59,448 bases of DNA from an uncultured Flavihumibacter sp. (GTDB lineage: Bacteria; Bacteroidota; Bacteroidia; Chitinophagales; Chitinophagaceae), in NCBI GenBank assembly GCA_902168225.1, contig CABHOW010000077.1:1-59448 (forward strand). The letters run 5' to 3'. This document shows, in pieces, positions 6,963-15,348 of the stretch. Each line of letters opens with the position of its first letter. Within the stretch, counting starts at the first letter, position 1. The notes under the pieces were generated by a model that made no database searches, was not told the DNA's origin, and saw only the letters and a list, made by a program, of their open reading frames with translations. Both the position numbers and the translations under genes were made by a program.

Positions 6963-8126
6963 TTAATCCTCCCCCTTTCTCACCGTCCTACCCTTCTGCA
7001 GCGCCTTTTTCCCGAATTTATTTTTTACTTCATCAATGGCCTTATATAATTCGTTTTTCTTTCCACCATCATCAAATAGGCTTCCTTGTAATACATGGGA
7101 TGTAAGTTCGGAAAGTCGCACTCCGATTAATCTTACCGGTTGCCCTTTACGATATAACTTATGAAATAAGTCGATGGCAACAGGTATCAACTCATCGTCC
7201 CGTAAGGTATAATCGATGGTGGTTTGTTTAGAAGTGGTTTCGAAATTTGGATAGCGGATTTTAACTGCAATACAGCCTGTAAGTTTTTTATCTTGTCGTA
7301 ATTCATAGGCCACTCTTTCAGTGAGTCTTACCAATTCACTTAATAGAAAAGAAACATCGGAAGAATGTTCTTCTAAGGTATTCTCTGCCGATATTGATTT
7401 ACTCTCATGATAAGGATGCACTTCGCCCTCATGTATACCTTGCGCCTTCATCCATAGATCTTTTCCCCATTTCCCCAATTTTTTTTCCAGCAATACCACA
7501 GGTGTTTCGCTCAACTCTTTAATAGTATGAATACCCATAGTTTTCAGTTTTTGAAAACTATGTTCCCCTACTCCTGAAAATTTATTTACCGGCAAAGGAG
7601 CTAAAAAAGCTTTCTCCATACCCGGCTGTACAAATAAATACCCATTCGGTTTGGCTTCATCAGTAGCAATTTTGGCAACCATTTTATTGGATGCGAGACC
7701 GAATGAAATCGGCAATTTAGTTGCATCAATTATTTCATTCCGCAAATCGATTGCCCACTGATAAGGGTCAAAGAATTTATCCATTCCGGTAAGATCTATA
7801 TAAAACTCATCGATTGATGCTTTCTCAAATAAAGGAGCTTTGGCAGCAATGATATCAGTAACCCAGCGGGAGTAGCGACTATATTCACCCCTGGTACCAC
7901 GCACTAATATAGCATGCGGACAAAGCTTCATTGCCTGTTTCATGGGCATGGCACTTCTTATACCAAATTTTCTAGCTTCATAACTGCAAGTGGTAACTAC
8001 GCCTCTGTCTGCGCTACCACCAACAATCACAGCCTTACCTTTTAGAGATGGGTCATTCAATACCTCTACACTTACAAAAAAAGAGTCTAAATCATAGTGG
8101 GCTATATAACGCTGAATAGTACTCAT
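6963..8126 (-). CDS. dinB: DNA polymerase IV
   Basis: A 387-residue Y-family translesion polymerase. Catalytic acids are D12 in YDLDSFF and D106/E107 in ASIDEFYIDLTG. The fingers/palm region contains CSYEARKFGIRSAMP, and a helix-hairpin-helix lies around VGEHSFQKLKTMGIHTIKEL. The little-finger domain follows to the end, without an obvious clamp-binding peptide recognised by eye. The ATG overlaps the TGA of rimM by four bases (ATGA), so it is translationally coupled to a ribosome-maturation gene rather than to SOS genes. No LexA-like box was noticed, but none would be expected inside rimM. Confidence 0.95.
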   Translation of the reverse strand: MSTIQRYIAHYDLDSFFVSVEVLNDPSLKGKAVIVGGSADRGVVTTCSYEARKFGIRSAMPMKQAMKLCPHAILVRGTRGEYSRYSRWVTDIIAAKAPLFEKASIDEFYIDLTGMDKFFDPYQWAIDLRNEIIDATKLPISFGLASNKMVAKIATDEAKPNGYLFVQPGMEKAFLAPLPVNKFSGVGEHSFQKLKTMGIHTIKELSETPVVLLEKKLGKWGKDLWMKAQGIHEGEVHPYHESKSISAENTLEEHSSDVSFLLSELVRLTERVAYELRQDKKLTGCIAVKIRYPNFETTSKQTTIDYTLRDDELIPVAIDLFHKLYRKGQPVRLIGVRLSELTSHVLQGSLFDDGGKKNELYKAIDEVKNKFGKKALQKGRTVRKGED

Positions 8127-8644
8127 GATCGGTAAATATCCAATAATCCATCAGGTAATATAAGAAATACTTTACCTTCTTTCCGATCGATTTTATCGAG
8201 TGTTTCAGCATGCAGAGGAATCAATGCCTCATTTTTATCGAGCATTATTTTCAAAAGAACTTGATGGGGTTGTTCAATAATTTCTACGATAGGACCTAAA
8301 TCTTCATCCTCGTCTGTAATAATGTGATATCCCAGTAATGAAATAGGCGCGTCTTTACCGGCTAGTCTACGAAAATCAGCATCTGCGAACCAAACCGGTT
8401 TTGTTTGAAAACGAGCAGCCTTCTCTTTAGTATCTATATCTTCTAATTTTACAAAAGTTTCTGTATCGTCTTTTGCTTTTGCGCTCTCTACAAAATAAGG
8501 TATGTAAGCACCTTTGGACTCTTCCACAAACAAAACTTCCAATCCTTTTAAGGGTGTTTTTTTCCCTAAGGAATGTTTTAATATCAATTCTCCTTTTAAG
8601 CCAAAAGAAGCGACAAATTTTCCGATTTGAATATAATGTTCCAT
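8123..8644 (-). CDS. rimM: ribosome maturation factor RimM
   Basis: A 173-residue 30S assembly factor that binds S19 and helps mature the 16S 3' domain. The N-terminal RimM barrel begins YIQIGKFVASFGLKGELILK, and the C-terminal PRC-barrel contains LLGYHIITDEDEDLGPIVEI and ends near FLILPDGLLDIY. It follows rpsP, as in many bacteria, but trmD is not next to it (it lies at 23254). A hairpin terminator and a three-copy GGTCTGACG repeat separate it from rpsP, so it may have its own promoter. Confidence 0.93.
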   Translation of the reverse strand: MEHYIQIGKFVASFGLKGELILKHSLGKKTPLKGLEVLFVEESKGAYIPYFVESAKAKDDTETFVKLEDIDTKEKAARFQTKPVWFADADFRRLAGKDAPISLLGYHIITDEDEDLGPIVEIIEQPHQVLLKIMLDKNEALIPLHAETLDKIDRKEGKVFLILPDGLLDIYRS

Positions 8645-8650
8645 AAAACC

Positions 8651-8716
8651 GGTCTGACCATGGTCTGACGCTTTTAAAATTTAGATGTAAAATTAATACA
8701 AAGGGGGGTCTGACGC
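8651..8716. repeat. three copies of GGTCTGAC(C/GC)
   Basis: GGTCTGACC at 8651-8659, GGTCTGACGC at 8662-8671 and GGTCTGACGC at 8707-8716. Each copy has GGTC and GAC(C) arms. They fill the rimM upstream space and extend almost to the terminator. Confidence 0.65.
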
Positions 8717-8731
8717 TAGCGACAAAATGGC

Positions 8732-8761
8732 AAAAAAAACCCCGACACTTCGGTCGGGGTT
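8732..8761 (-). terminator. intrinsic terminator after rpsP
   Basis: AACCCCGAC (8738-8746) pairs perfectly with GTCGGGGTT (8753-8761) over six bases; on the minus strand a T tract follows. It begins about 20 bases after the rpsP stop and should limit read-through into rimM. Confidence 0.88.
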
Positions 8762-8779
8762 CATTTATTAACAAGTCGA

Positions 8780-9247
8780 TTAAGCTTCTTCATTACCTTC
8801 AACAGCAGGAGCTGCTTCTTCAGTCTTAGTTTCTACTTTCTTTACTACGGGAACATAAGCTTTCTTCGCACGCTGCTTACTCCTATGCTCTTCATTTCTA
8901 CGAGCAACATTCGCTTCATGTTCGTTATGCCATACCTGAAACTTCGTCATCGCAGTTGCATCATCAAACAAACCAAGCTTAACACCACGCAATAAATGCT
9001 TAAGGTATAATACTCCCTTGAAGGATAAAATTCTGCGTACAGTATCTGTAGGCTGGGCTCCTTTATTCAACCATTCTAACGCTTTTTGGCGATCTAGCTG
9101 AATCGTAGCAGGAACTGTTAATGGGTTGTAAGTTCCAATCTTTTGGATGAACTTACCATCTCTTGGTGCGCGTCCGTCGGCCACTACAATAAAGTAGAAA
9201 GGGCGCTTTTTACTTCCATGACGCTGAAGTCTCATTTTTACTGCCAT
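8780..9247 (-). CDS. rpsP: 30S ribosomal protein S16
   Basis: A 155-residue protein whose first 85 or so residues are the S16 fold: [20 protein letters not shown], then [16 protein letters not shown] and [19 protein letters not shown]. The remainder is a charged extension rich in Lys, Glu and Ala that ends in an acidic tail (PAVEGNEEA). The classical protein is about 80-90 residues; long C-terminal tails are usual in Bacteroidota. It is followed by a strong terminator and then rimM. The start is the conserved MAVKMRL. Confidence 0.96.
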   Translation of the reverse strand: MAVKMRLQRHGSKKRPFYFIVVADGRAPRDGKFIQKIGTYNPLTVPATIQLDRQKALEWLNKGAQPTDTVRRILSFKGVLYLKHLLRGVKLGLFDDATAMTKFQVWHNEHEANVARRNEEHRSKQRAKKAYVPVVKKVETKTEEAAPAVEGNEEA

Positions 9248-9346
9248 AAATAGAAATTTAAAGGCGTTTACAAATTTGGTTTAAATAGGGCTGCGAAAAT
9301 AATAATTTCATCAATATCATCCAAAAGATACCGCAAATTCATCGCT

Positions 9347-10669
9347 TTACCGTTTCATTCCCGGAAAACGACCTCCCATAGGCATATTATTCATCATTTT
9401 CATCATCTGTTTCATTTGTTCAAATTGCTTCATAAATGCATTCACCTCATTCATATCTTTTCCGCTACCCTTTGCGATCCGCTGCTTTCTGCTGGGGCTA
9501 ATGGCATCCGGATTAGCGCGTTCAAATGGAGTCATTGAACTGATGATAGCTTCTATTCCCTTAAATGCGTCATCATTGATATCAACATCTTTAATTGCTT
9601 TCCCCACCCCGGGTATCATCCCCATTAAATCTTTTAGATTACCCATTTTTTTAATCTGTTGAAGCTGATCTAAAAAATCCTGAAAATCAAATTGATTTTT
9701 TCGGATTTTCTTTTCCAGTTTCTTTGCTTCAGCTTCATTAAACTGCGCCTGTGCTTTTTCAACTAAAGTAGTGATATCCCCCATCCCTAATATGCGCTGT
9801 GCCATCCTTTCAGGATAAAACACATCGAGTGTATCCATCTTCTCCCCACTACTCACAAATTTAATAGGCTTATCTACCGTATATTTAATAGAAAGCGCGG
9901 CACCCCCTCTGGTATCTCCATCTAATTTTGTTAGGACTACCCCGGTAAAATCAAGCCTATCATTGAACGTTTTGGCGGTATTCACAGCGTCTTGTCCGGT
10001 CATAGCATCTACTACAAATAAAATCTCTGTAGGATTCACTGCTGCCCGAATATTGGCTACCTCAGTCATCATGACTTCATCCACCGCCAATCGGCCTGCT
10101 GTATCTATAATAACCACATTTTTATTGGTAGCTTTTGCTTCTTTAATAGCATTTTGCGCAATAGCAACTGCATCTTTATTTTCACGCTCACTATAGATAC
10201 TCACTCCTATCTGATCTGCTAATACTGTTAACTGATCGATAGCAGCGGGGCGATATATATCGGCAGCAACTACTAAAGGGGATTTTCCTTTTTTGGTTTT
10301 TAAGTAGTTAGCCAATTTACCGGTAAATGTTGTTTTACCACTACCTTGTAAGCCTGCAATCAATATCACGGTCGGATTACCATCTAACCTAAAAACAGAT
10401 TCTGTGCCCCCCATAAGCTGGGTTAATTCATCCTGCACAATTTTTACCATCAATTGAGAAGGACTAATGGCATTGATTACCTTTTCACCAACTGCTTTTT
10501 CTTTTACCTTGTCTGTAAACTCCTTCGCTATTTTAAAGTTGACATCTGCATCCAATAAAGCGCGACGGATATCTTTAACGGTATTGGCAATATTAAGCTC
10601 ATTTATACGAGCTTCACCTTTCAGATTTTTGAAAGCCGATTCAAGCCGCTCTGCTAAGTTTTGAAACAT
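9347..10669 (-). CDS. ffh: signal recognition particle protein Ffh
   Basis: A 440-residue GTPase that binds signal sequences and SRP RNA and delivers ribosomes to FtsY. It has an N-domain helical bundle, then the G domain with P-loop GLQGSGKTT (about 106-114), DTAGRLAVDE and TKLDGDTRGG, and a Met-rich M domain with SGKDMNEVNAF and the final MKQMMKMMNNMPMGG. The start is set at MFQNLAERLESAF; an upstream in-frame ATG at 10702 would run into the sigma-factor gene and adds residues not typical of Ffh. It is on the same strand as the sigma gene and about 30 bases behind it, so co-transcription is likely. Confidence 0.97.
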   Translation of the reverse strand: MFQNLAERLESAFKNLKGEARINELNIANTVKDIRRALLDADVNFKIAKEFTDKVKEKAVGEKVINAISPSQLMVKIVQDELTQLMGGTESVFRLDGNPTVILIAGLQGSGKTTFTGKLANYLKTKKGKSPLVVAADIYRPAAIDQLTVLADQIGVSIYSERENKDAVAIAQNAIKEAKATNKNVVIIDTAGRLAVDEVMMTEVANIRAAVNPTEILFVVDAMTGQDAVNTAKTFNDRLDFTGVVLTKLDGDTRGGAALSIKYTVDKPIKFVSSGEKMDTLDVFYPERMAQRILGMGDITTLVEKAQAQFNEAEAKKLEKKIRKNQFDFQDFLDQLQQIKKMGNLKDLMGMIPGVGKAIKDVDINDDAFKGIEAIISSMTPFERANPDAISPSRKQRIAKGSGKDMNEVNAFMKQFEQMKQMMKMMNNMPMGGRFPGMKR

Positions 10670-10698
10670 AATACATTCTTTCGGGCTGCAAATATAGC

Positions 10699-11568
10699 TC
10701 AACCCAAATAAAATCGAAGCTGTTTACAACGGCTGGTACTTCTCAATTTTGTGATGGCCTTATCTTTTATTTGGCGTACCCTCTCTCTGGTAAGATTAAA
10801 CCGAAGACCAATATCTTCCAAACTAAGCGCATGATCTACGCCTATCCCGAAAAAGTAGCAAAGAATATCTTTTTGTCTTTCTGTTAAAGTTTGTAAGCTC
10901 CTCTCAATTTCTACATGTAGCGATTCATAATGCTCTAACTTTTCATCTGTTTTGGCTGCATTTGGATTTTCCAGTACTTCCATCAAAGTTCCTCCCTCCT
11001 CACCTTCACTAAGGGGGGTATCCATACTGATGTGCCTAAAGCCTGCGCTCATAGTAGCACTGACTTCTTCAACAGGCATATCTAAGAGATCTGCCAACTC
11101 TTGTGGCGTAGGCTCGCGTTCAAACTCCTGTTCAAGCTGTTGATAAGCTTTACTAATCCGATTCGTTAAGCCAACCTTATTCAAGGGTAATCTTACTATT
11201 CTGCTTTGTTCTGCTAATGATTGCAATATGCTCTGTCGGATCCACCAAACAGCATATGAAATGAATTTAAAACCCCTTGTTTCATCAAACCTCAGTGCTG
11301 CTTTAATAAGACCCAAATTCCCCTCATTAATTAAATCCGATAAGGTAAGTCCTTGATTCTGATATTGTTTTGCTACAGATACTACAAAACGGAGATTAGC
11401 TTTTACAAGCCGATCCAGTGCTTTTTGATCACCGGCTTTTATTCGGGCAGATAGACTTACCTCTTCCTCTGCATCAATTAATTCTACCTTGCCAATTTCT
11501 TGTAAGTATTTTTCCAAGCTTTGAGATTCCCTGTTGGTAATCGACTTGGTAATTTTGAGTTGACGCAT
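10699..11568 (-). CDS. rpoD: RNA polymerase primary sigma factor RpoD/SigA type
   Basis: A 289-residue sigma-70 protein with region 1.2 ([15 protein letters not shown]), region 2 ([20 protein letters not shown], then [16 protein letters not shown]), region 3 and region 4 with the helix-turn-helix ending [18 protein letters not shown]. It lacks region 1.1 and the large non-conserved insert of proteobacterial RpoD; that short form is normal for Bacteroidota housekeeping sigma factors that read TAnnTTTG promoters. The start is the conserved [15 protein letters not shown] at 11568; the ORF is open for 22 more codons upstream without family resemblance. It is divergent from a START-like gene. Confidence 0.95.
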   Translation of the reverse strand: MRQLKITKSITNRESQSLEKYLQEIGKVELIDAEEEVSLSARIKAGDQKALDRLVKANLRFVVSVAKQYQNQGLTLSDLINEGNLGLIKAALRFDETRGFKFISYAVWWIRQSILQSLAEQSRIVRLPLNKVGLTNRISKAYQQLEQEFEREPTPQELADLLDMPVEEVSATMSAGFRHISMDTPLSEGEEGGTLMEVLENPNAAKTDEKLEHYESLHVEIERSLQTLTERQKDILCYFFGIGVDHALSLEDIGLRFNLTRERVRQIKDKAITKLRSTSRCKQLRFYLG

Positions 11569-11744
11569 ACTCATGGGCAACGGTTTAAAAGGTGTTTTGG
11601 TTGATCCACGCCTGCAGCACTTACCTAACAGCAATTTACAACATTTTACATGTTACTCAAAAAATGCTTTATGGCGAAAAATACCATTCAACCTTTTATA
11701 AAAAGGGCTTTTAAAAAAAAAATTGGTTGATATATATAATTTAA

Positions 11745-11752
11745 TATTATTG
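11745..11752 (+). promoter_or_regulatory. promoter of the START-like gene, TATTATTG
   Basis: TATTATTG matches TAnnTTTG except at one base, with TTG at 11723-11725 giving the usual 19-base spacing. A palindrome CCTTTT-ATA-AAAAGG lies 50 bases upstream, and a GCCC/GGGC mini-hairpin sits in the leader. Confidence 0.5.
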
Positions 11753-11783
11753 CACGCCCTCTGATGGGCAAAAAGAAGCGTTA

Positions 11784-12167
11784 ATGAGTAAAAAACAGTT
11801 ATTTACACTTGAGTTCCCGGTAAGATGTTCCCCAACAATTTTATACGAATTTCTAGCCACTCCGGCAGGTTTACAAGAATGGTTTGCAGATAAAGTGGAT
11901 GAATGGGAGAATACATTTAGTTTTTCATGGAACGGCGGAACACCAGATAGAGCAGCATTGGTAGACCAAGAAGAGAACAAGTTTATTCGTTTTCATTGGC
12001 TACATTCCGATAAAAATGAGTATTTCGAATTCCGCATCGAAAAAACGGAGATTTCGAATCAAACCATTTTAGTGATCAAAGATTTTGCTGAAAAGTCAGA
12101 AATAAAGGATCAAAGTCAACTTTGGGAATACCAGGTGAAAGAATTATTTCATCGTTTAGGAGCTTAA
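11784..12167 (+). CDS. START-like (SRPBCC/AHSA1) domain protein
   Basis: A 127-residue single-domain protein. The start SKKQLFTLEFPVRCSPTILYEFLATPAGLQEWF and the end LWEYQVKELFHRLGA match the helix-grip fold of the AHSA1/SRPBCC superfamily, with an N-terminal strand, two helices, a sheet and a long C-terminal helix. A hydrophobic ligand or a protein partner is possible; no function is known. It is widely conserved in Bacteroidota as a single-copy gene to my recollection. Here it is divergent from the primary sigma factor, and its stop shares TTAA with the convergent neighbour. Confidence 0.8.
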   Translation: MSKKQLFTLEFPVRCSPTILYEFLATPAGLQEWFADKVDEWENTFSFSWNGGTPDRAALVDQEENKFIRFHWLHSDKNEYFEFRIEKTEISNQTILVIKDFAEKSEIKDQSQLWEYQVKELFHRLGA

Positions 12168-12781
12168 TATTCCAACATGATAGCAAGCATTTTATTAAAA
12201 TGTGTTGTTAAAAATAATTCCATATCATCCCACTGTTCCAGTGGGATTTTTTTTGCCAGCTTTAAAAACGGTAAGCCGGTAACCCTTTTTCCATCCCATT
12301 TATCTAATACCATATAATTATCCTCCTCAAAATAATGTTGCCAAGGTTGATCTCCCACACCAATATACCATCCCTTGGTTTCAGGGGTGTACTTTCCCGA
12401 TAATGCCATGAACCGATCGATCGAATCGCCATACTTCAATAGATATTTCCCTTTTAACAACAAATGAATACTGCAATGATTACCCCACCAAAAAAATGTT
12501 CGGATAGCAAAAAAATCATTATCTGTAAAAGTTCGGGGAAAGTCGAGCATTACATATGGTAATTGTAAATATTGCTCCCCTTTTGAAATTTTAGGGGATA
12601 AAGCAAATAAAGGAGAGTGTTCAAATTCAGGGAACTTTTTGTAGATCTCTGTATAGCTGGCTGCTACCCTACCAAAAAGCTCATAAACCTTTTCTATAAT
12701 TAGATTCTTTGTTAAAATCCAATCTGCATTATTTACCAATTCCTGTTCCTTTGGTGAAAGTGTTATTTTTGCTCCGCTCAT
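12164..12781 (-). CDS. conserved protein of unknown function
   Basis: A 205-residue cytoplasmic protein with no signal peptide or membrane span. It is rich in aromatic residues (FFAIRTFFWWGNH, KGWYIGVGDQPWQHYF) and charged N-terminal helices. No catalytic motif is recognised. The Trp/Tyr/Phe pattern recalls Bacteroidota proteins of unknown function, but no family is claimed. It is divergent from lptF with only 23 bases between starts, and TAATATTG lies five bases before its ATG, another very short leader. A promoter box for lptF (12764-12771) lies inside its first codons, so the two genes may affect each other. Confidence 0.7.
   Translation of the reverse strand: MSGAKITLSPKEQELVNNADWILTKNLIIEKVYELFGRVAASYTEIYKKFPEFEHSPLFALSPKISKGEQYLQLPYVMLDFPRTFTDNDFFAIRTFFWWGNHCSIHLLLKGKYLLKYGDSIDRFMALSGKYTPETKGWYIGVGDQPWQHYFEEDNYMVLDKWDGKRVTGLPFLKLAKKIPLEQWDDMELFLTTHFNKMLAIMLEY
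12764..12771 (+). promoter_or_regulatory. -7 box TATTTTTG upstream of lptF
   Basis: A perfect TAnnTTTG located inside the divergent coding region, 33 bases before the TTG start of lptF. Confidence 0.45.
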
Positions 12782-12804
12782 AACAACAATATTAAGAAGC
12801 TTAC

Positions 12805-14235
12805 TTGATAAAAAAACTCGATATACTCATTATTCGCTCTTTTATAGGGCCTTTTATTGCCGCTTTCGCAATATCCATCTTTGTACTAACCATGCAATTT
12901 TTTTGGTTATATATTGATGACTTGGTTGGTAAAGGATTAGATTTATTTACTGTTTTAAAGCTTGTAGGACTTGTGACCCTATTTTGGGTACCCACCGCTT
13001 TGCCATTGGCACTCCTATTTTCTTCTATTATGACTTTTGGAAACTTAGGAGAATCTTTTGAGCTCGTAGCTATCAAAGCAGCAGGTATTCCCTTGGTTCG
13101 TTTTATGCGACCTTTATTGGTGATCACCCTATTTATTAGTGGGCTTGCCTTTCTGTTTGCCAATAATATTATTCCTGTTACGCAGTTAAAATTAGCAGCC
13201 CTTAAATACGATATTATTGTTTCGAAACCTTCGCTCGACATTAAAGAGGGCGTTTTCTTCGATAAAATGGATGGCTACGTGATTAAATTAGGTAGAAAAG
13301 AAAAAGATACCATCATACATGATGTGGTCATTTTTGAGAGAAGTAATACGTTGCAAGACAATATGCTGGTTGCTAAAAGCGGTGTTATGCGGGTAACCCC
13401 GGATAAAAAATTTCTTGAATTTATCTTAAAAGATGGATGGCGTTATTCTGAAAAAGGAGCCAGAGGGGCAGTCAATACTGAATTTACCCGGATGGGATTT
13501 TCAACCTATAAAAAAATATTTGACCTAAAAAGTTTTCAGTTGAACAAATCGGGAGACAGCGCTTTTTATGATCCCAAAATGTTAAGCTTACGGCAACTTA
13601 ATAAAGCTATCGACTCGCTAAGTCATCTCGATTCTTTTTATGCATTAAAATCATCTCGCGAAGTACGCCCCTACTTACGTTTTGCGAGATATGCCGATAC
13701 AGGATGGAAAAAAGTTAACAATCCGTTACCCATACAAAATCCGGAAAAACTATATAAAGATTCGACCGATTTGGGCCTATTAGATGCCGCTGCAAATCAA
13801 CTCGCTACGATCAAAAGCAATGTTTATGTAATGGCAACCGATAAAAAAGAAAGATACCAATCATTACTACTACATGAAATTGAATGGCACCGGAAATTCA
13901 CTTTATCGGTTGCATGCCTCGTGCTTTTCTTAATTGGTGCCCCACTGGGTTCTATCATCCGAAAAGGAGGGTTAGGAACCCCTCTTGTTTTCGCCATCAT
14001 ATTCTTTGTACTATTTCATCTGTTTAACACCTTTGGCGAAAAGTTTGTAAAATCAGAGCAAGCCAGTCCAATTGGAGGCATGTGGCTCTCTACCCTTATT
14101 CTTATACCGATCGGCGCATTTCTTACTTATAAAGCTATGCACGATTCACAATTATTTAATCAAGAGTTTTATTACCGAACCTTTAAAGATATTCGTGGCT
14201 TTTTTAGTAATTTTAGAAAAACAAACCATGAGTAA
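12805..14235 (+). CDS. LPS-export permease, LptF/LptG family
   Basis: A 476-residue inner-membrane protein of the YjgP/YjgQ family, which with LptB extracts lipopolysaccharide and hands it to LptC. Three N-terminal spans (IIRSFIGPFIAAFAISIFVL, then LVGLVTLFWVPTALPLALLF, then LLVITLFISGLAFLFA) precede a large periplasmic beta-jellyroll region (about 120-380), and three spans close the protein. LptF and LptG cannot be told apart by eye. The start is a TTG, with no ATG nearby. The last eight bases (ATGAGTAA) overlap the superoxide dismutase start, so the two are coupled. Confidence 0.88.
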   Translation: MIKKLDILIIRSFIGPFIAAFAISIFVLTMQFFWLYIDDLVGKGLDLFTVLKLVGLVTLFWVPTALPLALLFSSIMTFGNLGESFELVAIKAAGIPLVRFMRPLLVITLFISGLAFLFANNIIPVTQLKLAALKYDIIVSKPSLDIKEGVFFDKMDGYVIKLGRKEKDTIIHDVVIFERSNTLQDNMLVAKSGVMRVTPDKKFLEFILKDGWRYSEKGARGAVNTEFTRMGFSTYKKIFDLKSFQLNKSGDSAFYDPKMLSLRQLNKAIDSLSHLDSFYALKSSREVRPYLRFARYADTGWKKVNNPLPIQNPEKLYKDSTDLGLLDAAANQLATIKSNVYVMATDKKERYQSLLLHEIEWHRKFTLSVACLVLFLIGAPLGSIIRKGGLGTPLVFAIIFFVLFHLFNTFGEKFVKSEQASPIGGMWLSTLILIPIGAFLTYKAMHDSQLFNQEFYYRTFKDIRGFFSNFRKTNHE

Positions 14236-14938
14236 AAAAATAACAAGGAGGTCCTTTATTGAGACTACAGGTAAAACTTCAATGGCAGTTGCCTTTACAC
14301 CTTCGATACTAAAGGGCTCTTTATACTCCAATTTTGGTTTTACACAACAACCACTACCTTATTCTTACAATGCACTTGAACCCTATATCGACGCGCAAAC
14401 CATGGAGATTCATTATTCGAAACATGCAGCTACCTATGCAAAGAATCTCAACGATGCTTGTGTAGCCGAAAAATTTGATGCCGCGAAAAATTCATTAGAG
14501 TCCTTATTATCTTCTATTTCAAAGTACTCCGTAAAAATGCGTAATAATGGGGGTGGGCATTTTAATCATGAGTTTTTTTGGGAAAGCATGAAAGGGGGTG
14601 GCTCCGATTCACCAAAACAAAAAACACTTGCCGCACTCACCCAGGATTTTGGATCTTTAGACGCTTTCAAAAATCAATTTGCTGATGCTGCTAAAAATCG
14701 TTTCGGAAGTGGCTGGGCTTGGCTCATTAAAAATGCCAATAATAAATTAATAGTTATATCCACCCCAAATCAAGATAATCCACTCATGGATATCGCTGAA
14801 ATAAAAGGTACGCCTATATTAGCCTTAGATGTATGGGAACATGCCTATTATTTAAAATATCAAAATAAAAGAGCCGATTATATTACTAATTGGTGGAATG
14901 TAGTGAATTGGGACATAGTAGAAAAAAGATTATCATGA
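14228..14938 (+). CDS. superoxide dismutase (Fe/Mn), Tat-exported
   Basis: A 236-residue superoxide dismutase. The metal ligands by alignment to the E. coli enzymes are H62 (EIHYSKH), H113 (NHEFFW), D201 and H205 (DVWEHAYYLKY); the gateway Tyr is Y70. The N-terminus SKKITRRSFIETTG plus a hydrophobic run is a twin-arginine (Tat) signal, so the enzyme should fold with its metal inside the cell and act in the periplasm. Fe versus Mn cannot be decided. The ATG overlaps the end of lptF by eight bases, and the next gene overlaps by four. ATG at 14228 is preferred over the in-frame one at 14072, which lies deep in lptF. Confidence 0.93.
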   Translation: MSKKITRRSFIETTGKTSMAVAFTPSILKGSLYSNFGFTQQPLPYSYNALEPYIDAQTMEIHYSKHAATYAKNLNDACVAEKFDAAKNSLESLLSSISKYSVKMRNNGGGHFNHEFFWESMKGGGSDSPKQKTLAALTQDFGSLDAFKNQFADAAKNRFGSGWAWLIKNANNKLIVISTPNQDNPLMDIAEIKGTPILALDVWEHAYYLKYQNKRADYITNWWNVVNWDIVEKRLS

Positions 14939-15348
14939 ATTTAGAAGTACATTGGAGGGAAGGCCATGCGTTTGATGCCATTTCGAATACAGGGCATGTG
15001 GTACGTATCGATTCCGTTGGAGAAAATGAAGGCGTACCTACCGGTATGAATCCTAAAAAATTATTGTTGGCTTCCATTTGTGGATGTAGTGGTATTGATG
15101 TGGTGGATATTTTGAAAAAAATGAAAGTGCCATTTACCAAACTCAACATTTATGCGGAAACAGAACAAACAGATGATGTTCCCAAAGTTTTCAAATATGT
15201 GAATATTGTTTATGAAGCAGATGTATTGCCTGAAGATGAAGACAAACTTAAACGTGCTGTAAGTTTATCGATGGAAAAATATTGTGGCGTTTCCGCTATG
15301 TTGGCAAAACATTGCCCTATTAATCATAGTACTAAATTGATAGCTTAA
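14935..15348 (+). CDS. OsmC/Ohr-family peroxide-detoxifying protein
   Basis: A 137-residue OsmC-fold protein. The two conserved Cys sites are in SICGCSGIDVVDIL and MEKYCGVSAMLAKHC, the second set matching the family pattern in which a helix carries the reactive Cys. The protein is closest in shape to the YhfA branch of OsmC. It likely reduces organic hydroperoxides or binds a small oxidised ligand. The ATG overlaps the superoxide dismutase stop (ATGA), so lptF, the dismutase and this gene form one translationally linked envelope and oxidative-stress operon. An upstream in-frame start at 14890 lies within the dismutase and is rejected. Confidence 0.88.
   Translation: MNLEVHWREGHAFDAISNTGHVVRIDSVGENEGVPTGMNPKKLLLASICGCSGIDVVDILKKMKVPFTKLNIYAETEQTDDVPKVFKYVNIVYEADVLPEDEDKLKRAVSLSMEKYCGVSAMLAKHCPINHSTKLIA

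Noticed and set aside
8427..8774. Minus-strand ORF spanning the rimM start
   Set aside because: It translates the terminator and GGTCTGACG repeats and then rimM out of frame, with no family resemblance.
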